From: Benincasa hispida
Taxonomy: Eukaryota; Streptophyta; Magnoliopsida; Cucurbitales; Cucurbitaceae
Reading direction: 5' to 3'
Length of the DNA stretch: 64,000 nucleotides
Assembly: GCF_009727055.1 (NCBI RefSeq)
Contig: NW_024063873.1
Span: 62,001-126,000, forward strand
Of this stretch, positions 43,650-55,165 are shown in pieces; within the stretch, counting starts at the first letter, position 1, and each line of letters starts with the position of its first letter. Below the pieces are notes generated by a model. The model saw nothing but the letters and a program-made list of their open reading frames with translations. It made no database searches and was not told the origin of the DNA. The translations under genes and the position numbers were made by a program.

Positions 43650-44713
43650 ATGTCGAATTCAATTATCAAACTTTTAGCTTCCGATAAATTTAATGGCGAG
43701 GGTTATACAAACTGGAAATCGAATATCAACACAATACTAGTAGTGGATGATTTGAAGTTCGTTTTAATAGAGGAATATCCTTCAGTTCCCAACTCAACTT
43801 CAAACCGAAATGTTCGAGATTCATATGATAGGTGGGTTAGGGCAAATGAAAAATTCCGAGTCTATATCTTAGCTAGCATATATGATGTGTTGACTAAGAA
43901 GCATGATACCACGGTCACTGCTAAAGAGATCATGGAGTCATTACAGGTGATGTTTGGACAACCGTCCTCATCCATTCTTCATGATGCTATTAAATACGTT
44001 TACAATTCCTGAATGAAGGAGTGGCCTCTGTTAGAGAATATATCCTTGACATGATGATCCACTTCAATATTGCGAAAGCAAACGGGGCTATCATAGCCGA
44101 AAAGTTCCAAGTCAATTTCATCATGGAATCTCTTCCAGAGAGTTTCCTGACATTCTGTACAAATGTTGTGATGAATAAGATAGAAATAATCTGACTACTC
44201 TCTTGAATGAGCTTTAGACTTACCAATCTCTGATAAAAATAAGATTCAGGAATGGAAAGCAAACATTATTACCCAAAGAAAATTTCAGAAGGGATAGACA
44301 TCTGAGATGAGACCTTCTGATAAGAATCCTGGACCTTCTAAGGATAAGAGTATCCAAATGAAGAAGAAGGAAAAATGGAAAAAAAAAAAATCCTGCAAAG
44401 AAAAGCAAGAAAAATGTTGCAAAAAAAAAATGTTTCCATTGCAATGAGGATGGGTATTGGAAAAGAAATTGTCCTAAATATCTTGCTAAAAAGAAGGCTG
44501 AAAAGGCAAATCAAGGTAAATTTGATTTACTTATAATTGAAACATGTTTATTGAAAGGTTCTCATTTGACATGGATACTAGATTCAAGCGTCGTTAACCA
44601 TATTTACACTTTCATTCAGGAAACTAGTTCTTGGAGACAGCTGATAGAGAACAAGATGACTTTCAAGGTAGGAACATATGAAGTCATTTCGACTTGTGCA
44701 ATGGGAGATCTAA
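43650..44713 (+). pseudogene. Copia B2 gag, zinc knuckle and protease
   Basis: The frame 43650-44012 starts 'MSNSIIKLLASDKFNGEGYT' and keeps the Trp that is a stop in B1. It breaks at 44010. The capsid then continues in other frames ('YILDMMIHFNIAKANGAIIA'). The knuckle near 44430-44475 reads 'CFHCNEDGYWKRNC'; the required His is Tyr. The protease motif (44575-44600) reads 'WILDSSVVNH', where DSGATNH is normal, so its active-site Gly and Ala are lost. Gag could not bind RNA normally and the protease would be inactive. Confidence 0.85.
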
Positions 44714-45490
44714 AGTGCAGGTTCACGGTAAAGAACTCTCCTCGGCGGTAGTTTATATGGCTTGTATCCCTCCTTAATGCCTATATTTCAATATGACTGC
44801 AGCGAAGCACTGCAAAAGCTAAGGAGGCTTTTCTGGTAGCTAATTGAAGACCGAGACAATCTGAGCCATTGGTAAACGACCCAAAGAAATTTGATTATAA
44901 TTCAATTCGTGACGATCATAAGTAGAAAGTTCATATTCTTCAGTCATTGATAAACACAAACCAGAAAAGTAACTCCATTCCCAACGATCCAAAGAACTCT
45001 GGAGAAGAAGCAAGCTTCAACGCTCCCCAAGACTACAGAGCCCTCATTATGGGGAGGGTAAAGAGCTTCCAACGCAAAGCGGCCTTTCATTCCCTTGTTT
45101 CGTCGTGGCACACCCCCCACACAAGCACCACCCGGCTCAGGGGTCCGGTTGTCCATGTCTCTAAAAAGAATATAGAAATATCTCTCCCAAAGTAGTTTGC
45201 CTTTTCAAAATTCTCATAATAATAAGGTAAGCTGGATCGAGGGTCCCCCCGGTAAACACCATACAGGCAAAATACCAGCGGGTCGCACGGACTTGGTACA
45301 TGAGGAGAACCCTGAATATGATGCTACCAATAATTGTACTAATCCCAATTCCGAAAGTCGAGACGATAGAAAACAGGCGAAACTCAAAGAAGAAGACAAT
45401 AGGCTCTTCTGGACTCTTCTCTGACATCACAAGTGTATATCATCAGATTGTCCGGTCTCTCCCTATGGCTAAGAAGCTAGACCCAATAAG
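44714..45490. other. Foreign insert of about 0.78 kb in copia B2, origin unidentified
   Basis: Lies between 'ggagatctaaag' (protease side) and 'aagtttttttggagatg', two pieces that are contiguous in related copies. It has clearly more G and C than its surroundings, and frames on both strands of 60-90 codons. Minus-strand examples are 44944-45156 ('PEPGGACVGGVPRRN') and 45161-45430 ('FFEFRLFSIVSTFGIGISTI', hydrophobic). The even base composition and such peptides remind me of plant mitochondrial sequence, but I cannot name the gene. No target duplication or LTR ends were seen. Confidence 0.5.
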
Positions 45491-46880
45491 AAGTTTTTTT
45501 GGAGATGTTTACATTTTGTTAAAAAAAATGTATATTATGTACCAGACATGAAAATAAACTTAATATCAATCTCCTATTTATTAGAACATATGTATAAAGT
45601 TACTTTTGATATCAATAAAGTGTTCATTAGTTCAAGAGGTATTCAAATATGTCCTGCTAAATATGAAAATAACTTATATATGTTAAAACCAATCGAGAAA
45701 AAAACTATCTTAATATAGTGATGTTTAAAACAGCTAAAAAAAAAATAAGAAATGAAAAATTTCTCCTAACGCCTATCTTTAGCACATAAGACTTGAACAC
45801 ATAAATCTCAATAGAATTGAGAGATTAGTAAAGAATATATTTTTAAATCAGTTAGAATCCAATTCTCTACCTCTGTGTGAATCATGTCTTGAGGGTAAAA
45901 CGACTAAAATATCTTTTTCAGGAAAAGGTCTAAGAGCTAGAAAACCTCTAGAGCTTGTACATTCGAATCTCTATGGTCCGATGAATATTAAAGCTAAGGG
46001 AGGATTTTAGTATTTCATCAGTTTTATTGGTGACTATTCAAGATATGGCTATGTTTATTTGATACATCATGAGTCCAAAACTCTTGAAAAGTTCAAAGAG
46101 TATAAGGCAAAGGTTGAGAACTTATTAGGTAAAAAGATTAAACACTTCGATCAGATCAAGGGGGTGAGTTTATGGAACTAAAATTCTAAGATGATTTAAT
46201 AGAATATGGAATTCAATCCTAATTTACTGCACCTGGTACACCACAACAAAATGGTGTAGCTGAAAGGAGAAATAGAACCCTGTTAGATATGGTTCGTTCA
46301 ATGATGAATTACATCCAGTTACCTCACTCTTTTCGGGATATACAGTACAGACTGCAGTATATATTTTGAATATAGTTCCCTCGAAAATTATTTCAGAAAC
46401 ACTGTACAAGTTATGGAGAGGACGTAAAGGTAGTTTAAGTCACTTCAAGATTTGGGGATGCCCAGCACATGTGTTGGTGCAAAACCCAAAGAAATAGGAA
46501 CGACGTTCTAAAGTATGCCTATTTGTAGGATACCCCAAAGAAACAAAAGGTGATTTGTTTTATGATCCTCAATATGATATAATGTTTGTATCGGCAAATG
46601 CTACATTCTTAGAGGAAGGTCATATGAAAAATCACCAACCTTATAGTAAACTAGTATTGAATGAAATGTCAAGAGAAACTACGAATAGATAAAAAAAAGT
46701 TGTTGATTAGACTGGTCCTTCAACAAAAGTTGTTGATGAAATTGGTCCTTCACATTCTTCTCAAAAATTGAGAATGCCTCGACGTAGTGGAAGGTTGTTC
46801 AACAGTATGACCAGTACATGGATTTAACAAAATCTCAGGTCGTCATACCTGATGATGACTTAAAGGATCCATTGACCTTT
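45491..46880 (+). pseudogene. Copia B2 integrase
   Basis: Follows the insert with 'MYIMYQT'-like sequence. Then comes the zinc region ('EHINLNRIERLVK', 'LCESCLEGKTTK') and the core with 'YFISFIGDYSRYGYVYLIHH', where the first of two Asp is Gly but the catalytic Asp of GDYSRY remains. Next are the region of the second Asp (46145-46170, frame-shifted) and 'PQQNGVAERRNRTLLDM' with the catalytic Glu near 46256. The C-terminal 'FKIWGCPAHVLVQNPKK' ends in TAG. Frames change at least four times. Confidence 0.8.
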
Positions 46881-47905
46881 AAATAGGCAATGGAGGATGT
46901 AGATTGAGACCAATGGATAAAAGCTATGGACCTAGAAATGGAGTCTATGTACTTCAATTCAGTTTGGGAACTTGTAGCTCAACCAGGTGGGGTAAAACCT
47001 ATTGGTTGTAAGTGGATCTACAAGAGAAAATGAGACCACGCTAGTAAGGTATATACCTACAAAGCTAGACTCATGGCAAAAGAATTTACGCAGAGAGAAG
47101 GAGTAGACTATGAAGAAACCTTCTCTCATGTTACCATGATCAAGTCTATTAGAATACTTTTATCCATTTTCACCTTTTATGATTATGAAATATTGCAAAT
47201 GGATGTCAAGACAGCCTTTCTGAATGGCTACGTTGAAGAAAGTATGTACATGTCTCAACCAGAAGGGTTCATTAAATAGGGTCAAGGACATAAGGTTTGC
47301 AAGCTTTATGGGTAAAACAAGCATCCCAATCCTAGAATTTAAGATTTGACACTATGAACAAATCTTATGGCTTTGAACAAAACGTTGATAAACCTTGTGT
47401 TTACAAGAAAATTGTCAACAAAACTATAGCTTTTCTAGTACTATATGTTGATGATATCCTACTCATTGGGAATGAGGTAGGACTCCTTACTGATGTCAAA
47501 AGATGGCTAGCATTGCAATTTCATATGAAATATTTGGGAGATGCATAGTATGTTCTTGGAATTCAAATACTTCATAATTGCAAGAACAAAACGCTAGAAT
47601 TATCTTAAGCATTTTATATAGACAAGATGTTATCTAGATATAAAATGCAAAATTTAAAAAGAGGTTTATTACCTTTTAGACATGGAATTCATCTGTCTAA
47701 GGAACAATGTCCTAAGAAACCTCAAAAAGTTGAGGATATGAAAAGAATTCCTTATGCTTCAGAAGTCAGGAGCTTAATGTATGTCATGTTATGTCCACGT
47801 CCTGACATATGCTTTGCATTTGGAATAGTCAACAGGTTTCAGTCCAACCCTGGATATAGTCATTGGATTGCCATTAAAAACATTCTCAAATATCTTTGGC
47901 TCTAA
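46881..47905 (+). pseudogene. Copia B2 reverse transcriptase
   Basis: Frames 47073-47279, 47354-47548 and 47627-47905 give 'AKEFTQREGVDYEETFSHVT', 'QMDVKTAFLNGYVEESMYM', 'FLVLYVDDILLIGNEVG' and 'YASEVRSLMYVMLCPRPDIC'. YVDD is intact. Stops at 47277, 47312 and 47547 separate the frames. The frame ends in 'NILKYLWL' where a deletion joins it to LTR sequence. Confidence 0.88.
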
Positions 47906-47911
47906 GGATTT

Positions 47912-49147
47912 GAGTATATAGCCAAAACGGTCTATAAGTATATGGATAAGGTTGGGTACCTTATCCTGGGGACGTTAGGGATGCGACTCACTTTGTATAT
48001 GGATACAAATGATGTGATCCAAAAGTTGTTAACGTGAAAACATGCAAGTGGAGGCATCTTATGCAAAAGATGTTTGCATAAGACCGGACTACAAAATAGT
48101 CACTTTTCTTTATAACGGCCGCTTACTGTGAATATTTCAATTTGATGACCTAAAGTAACACGATCTCAATCTTGAGCTAACTATGAACTCCCGTTTATAT
48201 GGGATTATCCTTTAATCTGCATGGGTGAGAGTGGCTTAACATCAACGTTCAATAAGCCTCCCATTTTAGGAGAAAGACCGGATAGATAGTTGGGAACATA
48301 GCTACAAGACGGAATTCACTTCTTCCCATCTTAGGGTTAGCAGATAGGTTGATTCTTTAAATATTGACTCTTGGTCTTGAACAAAGGGGCCCTGCCCTCT
48401 CTATGGCTGAGAGGGACTCGGTTTATTGGTGAGACCATAAACTAATTGTTCATTAGAGGGTCAGTGGAGACTTAAGGAGTAAGATGTATTACAAGGGTAA
48501 AATGGTAATTTTGACCTAGTTGTGAATACGAACAACCTATGAAGGATCAACTTACTGATTATGATTAAAACAAGGGTACATAAATGTATCTACGGTGAGG
48601 AGAGTGCAACTACTAAGCTTTAGTGTTGTCTCGGTAGTTAACGAATATTGATTAATTTGGTCTAAAGAGTTTAACCAATTAATCTCAAATCAGTGGAGCT
48701 CATGATCTAAAAGTCCATTAGGTTCTTCTACTAACTCGTAAAAGGATTAAACCTTATAATACATGTTGAGAGAATTTGAAATGTTCAAATTTGGTTTAGG
48801 GTTTGAATTATTATATTCGATATAATTAATATTCAATTATCGAATTAAACAAACTAGAGAATTTATAATATTTAAATAAGATCTAAATATTATATATATG
48901 TGTGTGTGTATGTGTGTTTGAATATGGATTCATATTTAAATTAGGTTTTTTTATTAATTTAATATTTATTAAATTAATTAAATTGTTTAATCAATTTTTT
49001 TTTAATTTATCCATTTAAACAAATTAGGTTTTTTAATTTATGAAATTCAAAAGCCAATTTAAACACTTTTTTAAAATAAAGTTAATTTAAATGAAGAAAT
49101 AAAAGAAAATAAAGTTATTAAATTTAAATGAATAAATAAAAGAAAAT
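47912..49147 (+). repeat. Copia B2 3' LTR, truncated at both ends
   Basis: Matches 39979-41143 of the 5' LTR. About 187 bases at its start and 476 at its end are missing. A 'atatatgtgtgtgtgtatgtgtg' type simple repeat lies at 48893-48918, longer than in the 5' LTR. Confidence 0.85.
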
Positions 49148-49646
49148 TGATGTAGTGTGGTGAAGCACTAAGCAGAGGTGCATCACCGACTCCATGGTAG
49201 AGGTCGAGTATGTAGCGGCTTGTGAAGCTACTAAGGAGGTTGTTTGTCTCAGGAAGTTCCTAACTGGTCTGGAAGTGGTTCCAGACATGTCTAGGCCCAT
49301 CACCCTCTATTGTGACAATAGTGGTGTTGTGGCGAACTCCAGGGAGCCCAAGAGTCATAAGCACGGTAAACGTATAGAATGGAAGTATCATCTCATCCGC
49401 GAGATAATGCATCGAGGGAACGTGATAGTCATGAAGATCGCTTCGGAGCACAATGTTGTTGATTCATTTACAAAGGCTCTCACGGCTACAACTTTTTAGG
49501 GTCACCTTCAGAGCATGGGTCTACGGGACCGCCCCCAGCTAGACTAGGGCAAGTGGGAGATTTTTGTACTGGGCCTTAGTGCCCTAGTTTATTGTTTTGT
49601 ACTAGTTGTTTTGTACACCTCACTCGCTTTAGGACAAGTGGAAGAT
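49148..49646 (+). pseudogene. Third copia copy: RNase H end and 3' untranslated region
   Basis: The frame 49194-49499 reads 'CEATKEVVCLRKFLTGLEVV', 'ITLYCDNSGVVANSREPKSH' and 'IASEHNVVDSFTKAL', the end of copia RNase H (the final acidic residue and the D.FTK motif). Upstream, 'VVW*STKQRCITD' continues to the junction at 49148, with a TGA. After the stop come two purine-rich words ('aagtgggagat' at 49551 and 'aagtggaagat' at 49636); the second directly precedes the LTR. Confidence 0.85.
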
Positions 49647-51508
49647 TATTGGGGTTGATGCCCTAAACTCTCGTTGGGTCCTGTAGTTTGTAAACATTGT
49701 ATTGAACAAATGCTTGTGATGTAATGATATATGATATTTTCTTCACTGTTGTGTATGAAACATTGGATGTTTTAATTACTTTACCACAAACCAATAAACT
49801 AAGATCCCTGGTTGTCATTGTAACTTAAGCATGTATATGGAGACATACAGGTGGATCATGCCTTAAGTGATAATCAAAATGGTCTATAGTATATGGATAG
49901 AGGAGGGAAACCTTATCCTGGTAACATTACGGATGCGGCCCACTTTGTAGAATAGTTACAAGTGTTGTAACTTGCTACAGATGGTCTGATCCTGATCATT
50001 CATGTGGAGACATGCGAACGGGGGAGTCCTATAAAAAGGAGTTTATATAAGACCAAACCATGAAGTGTTATAGTCTCGTTATATAACGTCGTTCATGACA
50101 GAGACTTCACTTCTATAGGATGACAATAGATAACATAACCTTAATCCTTAGTGAATTATGAACTTTTGCCTTTGAGGGCGGTCCTTGATTTGCATGGATG
50201 CGAGTGAACAGATTACCGATTCAAACCTAGCACTTTAGGGATTCATCTGATTTGGGAGCTAGGAACTCAGTTACACAGGATAGAATTCACTTCTTCCTCG
50301 AAACAGGGGTAAGTAGATAGATTACTCCCTTAAGGGTTGATTCTGGGGCATGAACGATGTGGCGCTACACACCTTCTCATGGCCCGAGAGTTGTCCACAC
50401 ATAATAGGACTATGTTGTATTGTTCATTAGAGAGATCAGTGGTACTTAAGGAGTTAGATGTAACTACAGGGGGTAAAATGGTAAATTGGCCCAGCTGTAC
50501 TTACGAGCATCTATGAAGGGTTATCGTACTGTTGATTGGTTATATCCGATGGACACAGAAATACATCTATGGTGAGAAGAGTGCAACTGTCAGTCTTTAG
50601 TGGAGTATCTGGCAATTAACGAATGGTGGATCTCATTGCCAGAGAGTTTTGTCAGCTACTCACGTACCGTTGGAGCTTCAAGCCACAGGTCCATAAGGTC
50701 CCCTTGGTAGCTCAATGGATTCAACTTAAGAATCAGTTTTTTGGGTGAGTTTGAAGTGTTCAAATTGACAAGAAATGGTTTGATTATGATAAAACGAGTC
50801 AATCATATATGATATAGTTGACATGATATATGTGATACATTAATTGGAGGAAATGAATATACATATGATTTATATCTAGTGAAGGAAAAAATGACTATGC
50901 TTTCTATGTTGCATATGATGTGATATTAAAACTATAGGTTATAAAAATAATATGATTATATTTATTTATAATTAAACAATTATGAGATAATTGTTGGTGG
51001 TTTTTTCCATAACCATATGTGAACGTGTGAGGTTGCATTTAGTTTTCATAACTGAAGGATAAAATATAGTTTTCATTTTGCAAAGAATTCGGATAATCTC
51101 TTCATATTTGTACATTGCCCATCGTATAGTTAACGAGAGCCTACAAGATAGCTCAAGTTTTCCTAAACAATCGTGTACACGTGCAGTCGACCTAAACGAT
51201 AGTATAGTTTTTACTAAAAGATCACGCGCAAGAGCGAAATTACCTAAACAATCGTCTAAACGATCAACACAATTACCTAAACGGTCGTATGTCTTTTACT
51301 AAACGATCAAGCACCAGTCCATACGATAGACTCAAACTTCTCCCACTTGCTTTGTCATTGTGTTCAATCGTTCTTTCCTCCTTTCCCTATACCAAATCCA
51401 ATAGACTCCACACCGCCTGGATTCTTACTCCCAAAATACCGAGGTTACTGAGTGGTGGTGTTCTCCTTGCTACTTGTTCATGTAGAAGACCGTTCGGTGG
51501 TGAGATAC
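49647..51508 (+). repeat. Copia C 3' LTR, left part
   Basis: Begins TATTGGGGTTGATGCCC after the purine word. It is distantly alignable with the B-family LTRs and closely with 1-1370 and 12829-13311. Near its end (51120-51320) it has 'taaacgatcg' repeats. It is interrupted at 51509 by the Athila-like element and resumes at 63656. Confidence 0.85.
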
Positions 51509-53394
51509 TGTAACGCATAAAATTAATCTTCTTCTTTATACTTATTCTTATGTCATATAACGCATGGATGAAATGCAATGATGCAATGATATACGATACT
51601 ACTTCTAGATGTATGCGTTTTTAACAAAATGCTTATAGTATGCTATGCATTGTCACAAGTTTCCTTGCGTTGAAACCAAGTATAATTCCACCGCAAGTTT
51701 CTCGGATTGATCCGAGGTTGAACACAGGGATTGTTTTAGGTTAATTGTGATACGTTCGTGATATATGCGATTGGAGATTTTTCAATTTAATAAAAGTTGT
51801 GTTTATATAGGTATTAAAAATTGCGATAAAGTAAAATATGCGATAAAGTAAAATATGCGGTAAAATAAAGTTGCGATAATAAAATAAAATGCGATAAAAG
51901 TAAACCTAAGCTATAATGATACAAGATATAGGGTACATGATATATGATACCGAGTTTGAGACTGACTGTCAAGATTATACAAAGAATTGTGTTTGCAGTG
52001 GCAAGGCTTTATGTACAAAGCAGAAAGAGAAAGGATAATTAGTACAAACATCGTAAGTTCATTAACTGCGTTAAAGATATAACTACGGTTCTGCTTTCCC
52101 TTGACGTACACCTCTCGGTGATTGGCCGTGTTCCCACATCTCTGTGGTGAAAAAAGGATGAACGTAATGAATGCAAGGTTGCTTCCATCTCTGGAAGTAC
52201 TTCTCGCTTTAGTTAACGCATTCTTCTAACATTCTCTCAACAGATCAGAATGGCATCTTCACTTCTGCTCTCACAGATGAAGATGTCGTCTAGCATGCTT
52301 TAGCTAAACATATTTATTCCTTTAGCACAAATTAATTTACTTGTTTAATTTATTCTAATTACCAAGGGATTAAGAAAACATCGTGGAGAAAGCGATTAAT
52401 GGAGGAACGAAAGTAAACAAAAATATGGAGATGAAAATGATCATGACATTTAATTATAAAATCAAGCGTCTGATACATGGTGCGAATGATTTAGACTAAG
52501 AAGATGAGATACAATTGATGATAGAAATAGAAACAAATACAGAAGAGTGCCAACGTCTTGACACAAATCTAAATGGAGAAATCGCTTGTCGGCGTATGGA
52601 GTGAACGAAAGGATGAGCGTCCCTCTCAGACTTGCTCAACTGGTAGAGTTGATCTAGGTACAGAGCTTCACGGCAGGGATTTGGAATGATTCGCCCTGAG
52701 ACTTACCTCTCGGCCTTACCTCTTTTCTTCCCAGATCTTCTCCGATCAGCACTCAGATCAGGCTCTCTCTCGATATACAAATATCAAAATAGCCTCATAT
52801 CAAGTATATCTTTCAGTGAATTCACTGAAGGTATTTATAGATGAATGCTCTGACTCTCTGCTGTGTGGTCCCCACTTTATTGTTATGAAAATTCCGAAAA
52901 TGGTGGAATAAATATTTCTTCTGTTATGCAATCAATCCGTTGAAAATGCACAACGGTTAGTTGTACACGTGTCAAAATCCTCCGCGATTGCGTTACTCAT
53001 TTGCATCTTTCGATCGTGTGCCCGCATGTGGTGTTGTTTTTTTATTACCGCATGCGGTTGAAGTTGCGTTGATCTCAAAGCTCTTGATCGATTGTCGCAT
53101 GTGCCATCATTGTGTTGATCGTCTATTCATTCCTGAATGATGGGCGCACTACGACGTAGATGCGTTAATCTTTTTCTCTTGAGCCACGAACGCATACGGT
53201 GACTTGATATCCTGCAAAACATACTTGAAATATTCTTTGCTACCATCGCAATGGTGTTAGTGGGTGTATTGACGACAATTTATAATTCCTGCATTTCTTA
53301 GCCAATTTCCATACAATTGACGCAACTTTTCTCTCTTTTGGCCACAATAACTAAATATAGCAGTATAAATAACTTGTATTTCTACAAGTTATCA
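51509..53394 (-). repeat. Athila-like element 3' LTR (full length)
   Basis: 1886 bases, ends TGTAACGC...AAGTTATCA on the plus strand. It contains a 666-base segment (about 51966-52631) absent from the other LTR. Two copies of 'gcgataaagtaaaatatgcg' lie in tandem near 51825-51870. Confidence 0.92.
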
Positions 53395-53409
53395 CACCCC
53401 CAAATTTAG
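53395..53409 (-). promoter_or_regulatory. Polypurine tract at the 3' LTR
   Basis: The minus strand reads CTAAATTTGGGGGTG, ending directly at the LTR boundary. The identical 15-mer recurs at 54086-54100. Confidence 0.85.
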
Positions 53410-55165
53410 ATATATGCTTGTCCTCAAGCATATCTTCTATTAAGGAAATAATGCTCAATTCCTATCCTAAATTTTGCGTCAATTGGTTGCTCCGAATGCT
53501 CCACTTAGGCAACATTACTTGACAACGCAATTTCCTTCTATCCTTGCTAATTCATATCAAAGCCCTACTTTTTTCTTCTATACTACAAATTTCTGCTCAA
53601 AAATGCTTTTCCATTTTTAAAAAGAATGTTTACCTCTTCTTGTCAAAACAATTTGATGCTTCTAGATGCGATGGTCAAACTTTGCGTCATTTATTAGAGA
53701 CTATTGATCATGGTTACACTCTTCGTTTTGGCTTGTTCCCACGGGTGTCATGTGAACATCCAACTACGGTTGTGTATCAATCTCAATTTTTAACTCATGA
53801 ATTTCAGAGGAGTTGTCTCTTGCATTCTTTTATTTTTCTTTTGTATTTTTCTCTTTTCATATTGCGTTGTTCTTGGAAACCCACCTTTGTTTTGGCTTGC
53901 TCCCATGGGTATCATGCGAACATCCAACTACAAGCAGGTTCCTTTCACGACTTAACTCTTATCAAGTTGGGATTTTCCCTTGCGCTAACATTGGAGTTTA
54001 TATGATTTTTTTTTTTGGAGATGAAATAATGAACGTATTTTTCTTAATGACCGCATCACTTGATCTCATCTCCTCAGACCTTCCCCACCCCCAAATTTAG
54101 AGATGCGCATGGTCCTCATTCCGTTGTTTGGATAGAATAGACAATCACTTAGACAAAATTTCAAAAATAAGGTTTGAGCATAATTTTGAAAGATAAAAGG
54201 TAAAGTATTGCTATAGCTACGAATTAACTAAGTGTTAGAAATTACAAATTATGGGAAATGTTTCTAAGAAATGCATATTAGACATCATGGCAGTGCATTA
54301 AATAATGCAAAAAGAAAGATTAAGAATATCGCAAAGTTGACAAAGGATGATAAAGAAGAGGCACAGGCATAAAGAGAGAATTGCTACTTAGTTGTATTGA
54401 AAATTAACTAAGTAGACAAATAATTACAAATGACGCAATTCAAAAATTTTGGCCTATACAAAGAATCAAAGAATTTAATTAAACAATGAAAAATAATGAA
54501 TTGAAATTATCTTTTGAATTGGATTCAGACAGGTGCACGATTAAAAATTAACATCGGGTTTTCATTAACGCAAATGCATTTTTGCTGAGGAGGGGAAACA
54601 ATGCATGCATCCCCGCAACACACCCTTTAATTCAATGGATTTCTGGAGGATCGGGCGCACAATATTTCTACCAGCGCAACACTACCTCAACATAATGCAT
54701 TTTCACTAAGGACGGGCAAAGGACACATACCTGCGCAACACACCTCTCAAAATAATGCAGTTGAGTGTAACAGACGTAAGGTGTCTCTTCTTATCCCACA
54801 ATGCACCCATCATTGCGTTACATACCAATTTTTATTTATCTCTCTTTTTTTTTAATTCATCAATAACGCAAGTCAAAAAGGCTTTGCGATGTTCAATGTT
54901 TCATCCAGTCATTCAAAAAAGTTAAGAACGGCGCTACTAATGCATACAAATTAAAGAAATTAAACATGACATGGAAATACTCAACTGAATTAAATTGAAG
55001 GTAAATACAGAAAGCATTAAAAGCTAATTCTAATAAGCAGTAAATAACGCAATTTAGAAAGTAGTAAAGGAAAGCTGTAAAGAAAGCAAGTAAACATAGA
55101 TAGGGATGCTGATTGAAAAAAGTTCTCAGAATTACCGCAATCACATCCCCTGCAAGCGGTTACTT
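53410..55165 (-). other. Athila-like element 3' untranslated region, no env-like gene
   Basis: About 1.75 kb between integrase and the 3' LTR with no coding sequence on the element's strand. It has two copies of 'tgtcatg(t/c)gaacatccaactac' (53746 and 53911), the internal purine tract and a region (54540-54740) with three 'gcgcaacac' units. Plus-strand frames 53544-54005 and 53813-54100 are hydrophobic translations of T-rich DNA and are not genes. Confidence 0.65.
54086..54100 (-). promoter_or_regulatory. Second, internal polypurine tract
   Basis: The same CTAAATTTGGGGGTG, 691 bases upstream of the one at the LTR. The remnant at 37420-37434 has it too, in the matching context. A role as an additional plus-strand primer is inferred. 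Confidence 0.65.

Larger units (their letters stand above)
39792..49147 (+). mobile_element. Ty1/copia retrotransposon B2, plus strand, 3' end deleted
   Basis: 5' LTR, primer site, about 2-kb leader, gag, protease, integrase and RT follow in copia order. RNase H, purine tract and the first part of the 3' LTR are missing. A partial 3' LTR (47912-49147) follows the RT tail directly. It is of the same family as copia B1 (19341-29429). An insert of about 0.78 kb splits the protease-integrase boundary. No target duplication can be tested because both outer ends are lost. Confidence 0.88.

Noticed and set aside
53544..54100. Overlapping hydrophobic plus-strand frames as a membrane protein
   Set aside because: They lie in the T-rich 3' region of a minus-strand gypsy element and include its duplicated motif; composition explains the hydrophobicity.
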